Shown here piece after piece: positions 5,304-5,756 of a stretch of DNA of 5,756 nucleotides. Location: positions 1-5,756 of the forward strand of contig JAHFNN010000055.1 in the NCBI GenBank assembly GCA_023267315.1, read 5' to 3'. Each line of letters begins with the position of its first letter. Positions within the stretch are counted from its first letter, which is position 1. The notes under the pieces were generated by a model. It was not told the DNA's origin and ran no database searches. It saw only the letters and a program-made list of their open reading frames with translations. Source of the DNA: Candidatus Nomurabacteria bacterium (GTDB lineage: Bacteria; Patescibacteriota; Minisyncoccia; Phycocordibacterales; UBA9973). The translations under genes were made by a program, and so were the position numbers.

Positions 5304-5756
5304 TTAAGTTTTCCACAATTGTTTAAATACCTGTTCATTTGCATGAAGCCACGTGAAAACATCAGTGAGAATATCCTTTGGCATTTTCTGCGGTTTCCAA
5401 AGAAATTCTTGTTCCGTGACGCTATTATCAGTGATGTACCAAATGATATCTGCAGGCCGATTTTTGAGCTCCGAAGAAACGTTTACAACATTTCCTGTAA
5501 TTTCCCGACATAACGTTGTTGTTTCAAGAAGTGATAAGCTAGATTGAACTGAACCTCCCGCATTAAACACAGTACCTTTATAATCATTAATTTTCACCAA
5601 CTGTTTTTTTACGAGTTCGACTAAATCATCGATATGCAACAGATCACGTACCTGTTTTCCCTTGCCACCAAATCCTATATACGTTAACTCTTTTTTAAAA
5701 TAGTGACTTACCATCCAATACGCAAATACACCTTGATCGATCTTTCCCAGCTGCCA
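5304..5756 (-). CDS. NAD-dependent sugar-nucleotide epimerase, C-terminal part, cut by the right edge
   Basis: The last 150 residues are visible; the reading frame is open to the window edge, so the start lies outside. The visible part begins WQLGKIDQGVFAYW, the substrate-binding region that follows the SDR catalytic YxxxK. It continues with FGGKGKQVRDLLHIDDLVEL (about 29-48), a VFNAGGS turn near 63-69 and RPADIIWYITDN near 101-112. These match the C-terminal half of CDP-paratose/tyvelose 2-epimerase-like proteins. Residue by residue it resembles the next gene's C-terminal half (GKQVRD, the GGS turn, the EITGN/EISGN stretch, D-x-IW-Y/W-ISD), so the two are paralogues. The catalytic residues cannot be seen. 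The gene ends TAA, with the next ATG 3 nt further on in the same frame, so the two are surely co-transcribed. An ATG at 5714 inside the frame is not the true start. Confidence 0.85.
   Translation of the reverse strand, partial: WQLGKIDQGVFAYWMVSHYFKKELTYIGFGGKGKQVRDLLHIDDLVELVKKQLVKINDYKGTVFNAGGSVQSSLSLLETTTLCREITGNVVNVSSELKNRPADIIWYITDNSVTEQEFLWKPQKMPKDILTDVFTWLHANEQVFKQLWKT

Overview
The window is a stretch of a surface-polysaccharide or glycolipid biosynthesis locus, with every supported gene on the minus strand. It is fairly AT-rich (about 35-40% GC by eye, near 25% in parts of the large membrane gene and above 50% in parts of the epimerase gene). Shine-Dalgarno-like sites, tightly packed genes and two apparent TTG starts point to a bacterium. 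The sequence alone does not fix the phylum.

In the direction of transcription (right to left) the layout is as follows. (1) The 3' end of an NAD-dependent sugar-nucleotide epimerase, cut by the right edge. (2) A complete second epimerase of the same CDP-paratose/tyvelose 2-epimerase-like SDR group, starting 3 nt after the first. (3) A small SAM-dependent methyltransferase. (4) A DPM1-like family 2 glycosyltransferase whose start overlaps the methyltransferase. (5) After 132 nt, a large multi-spanning GT-C (ArnT/PMT-like) glycosyltransferase. These five look like one operon. (6) After a 341-nt stretch with no convincing gene comes the 5' part of a second GT-C-type membrane protein, which runs off the left edge. 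It is open along its whole visible length and has no stop inside the window.

A coherent inferred pathway is that the two epimerases build or tailor a nucleotide-activated sugar and the methyltransferase methylates a sugar or lipid intermediate. The DPM1-like enzyme then loads a sugar onto polyprenyl phosphate on the cytoplasmic face, and the GT-C proteins transfer it from the lipid carrier to an acceptor on the outer face. The sugar, acceptor and methylation site cannot be read from the sequence.

The most notable points are the tandem epimerase paralogues, separated by only two codons in the same frame, and the phenylalanine in place of the catalytic tyrosine in the complete one. Others are the MAD (not DAD) motif in the glycosyltransferase, the 132-nt gap holding a very basic reading frame whose stop overlaps the next start, and the inverted repeats in the 341-nt gap. 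No tRNA, rRNA, CRISPR array or insertion sequence was seen.
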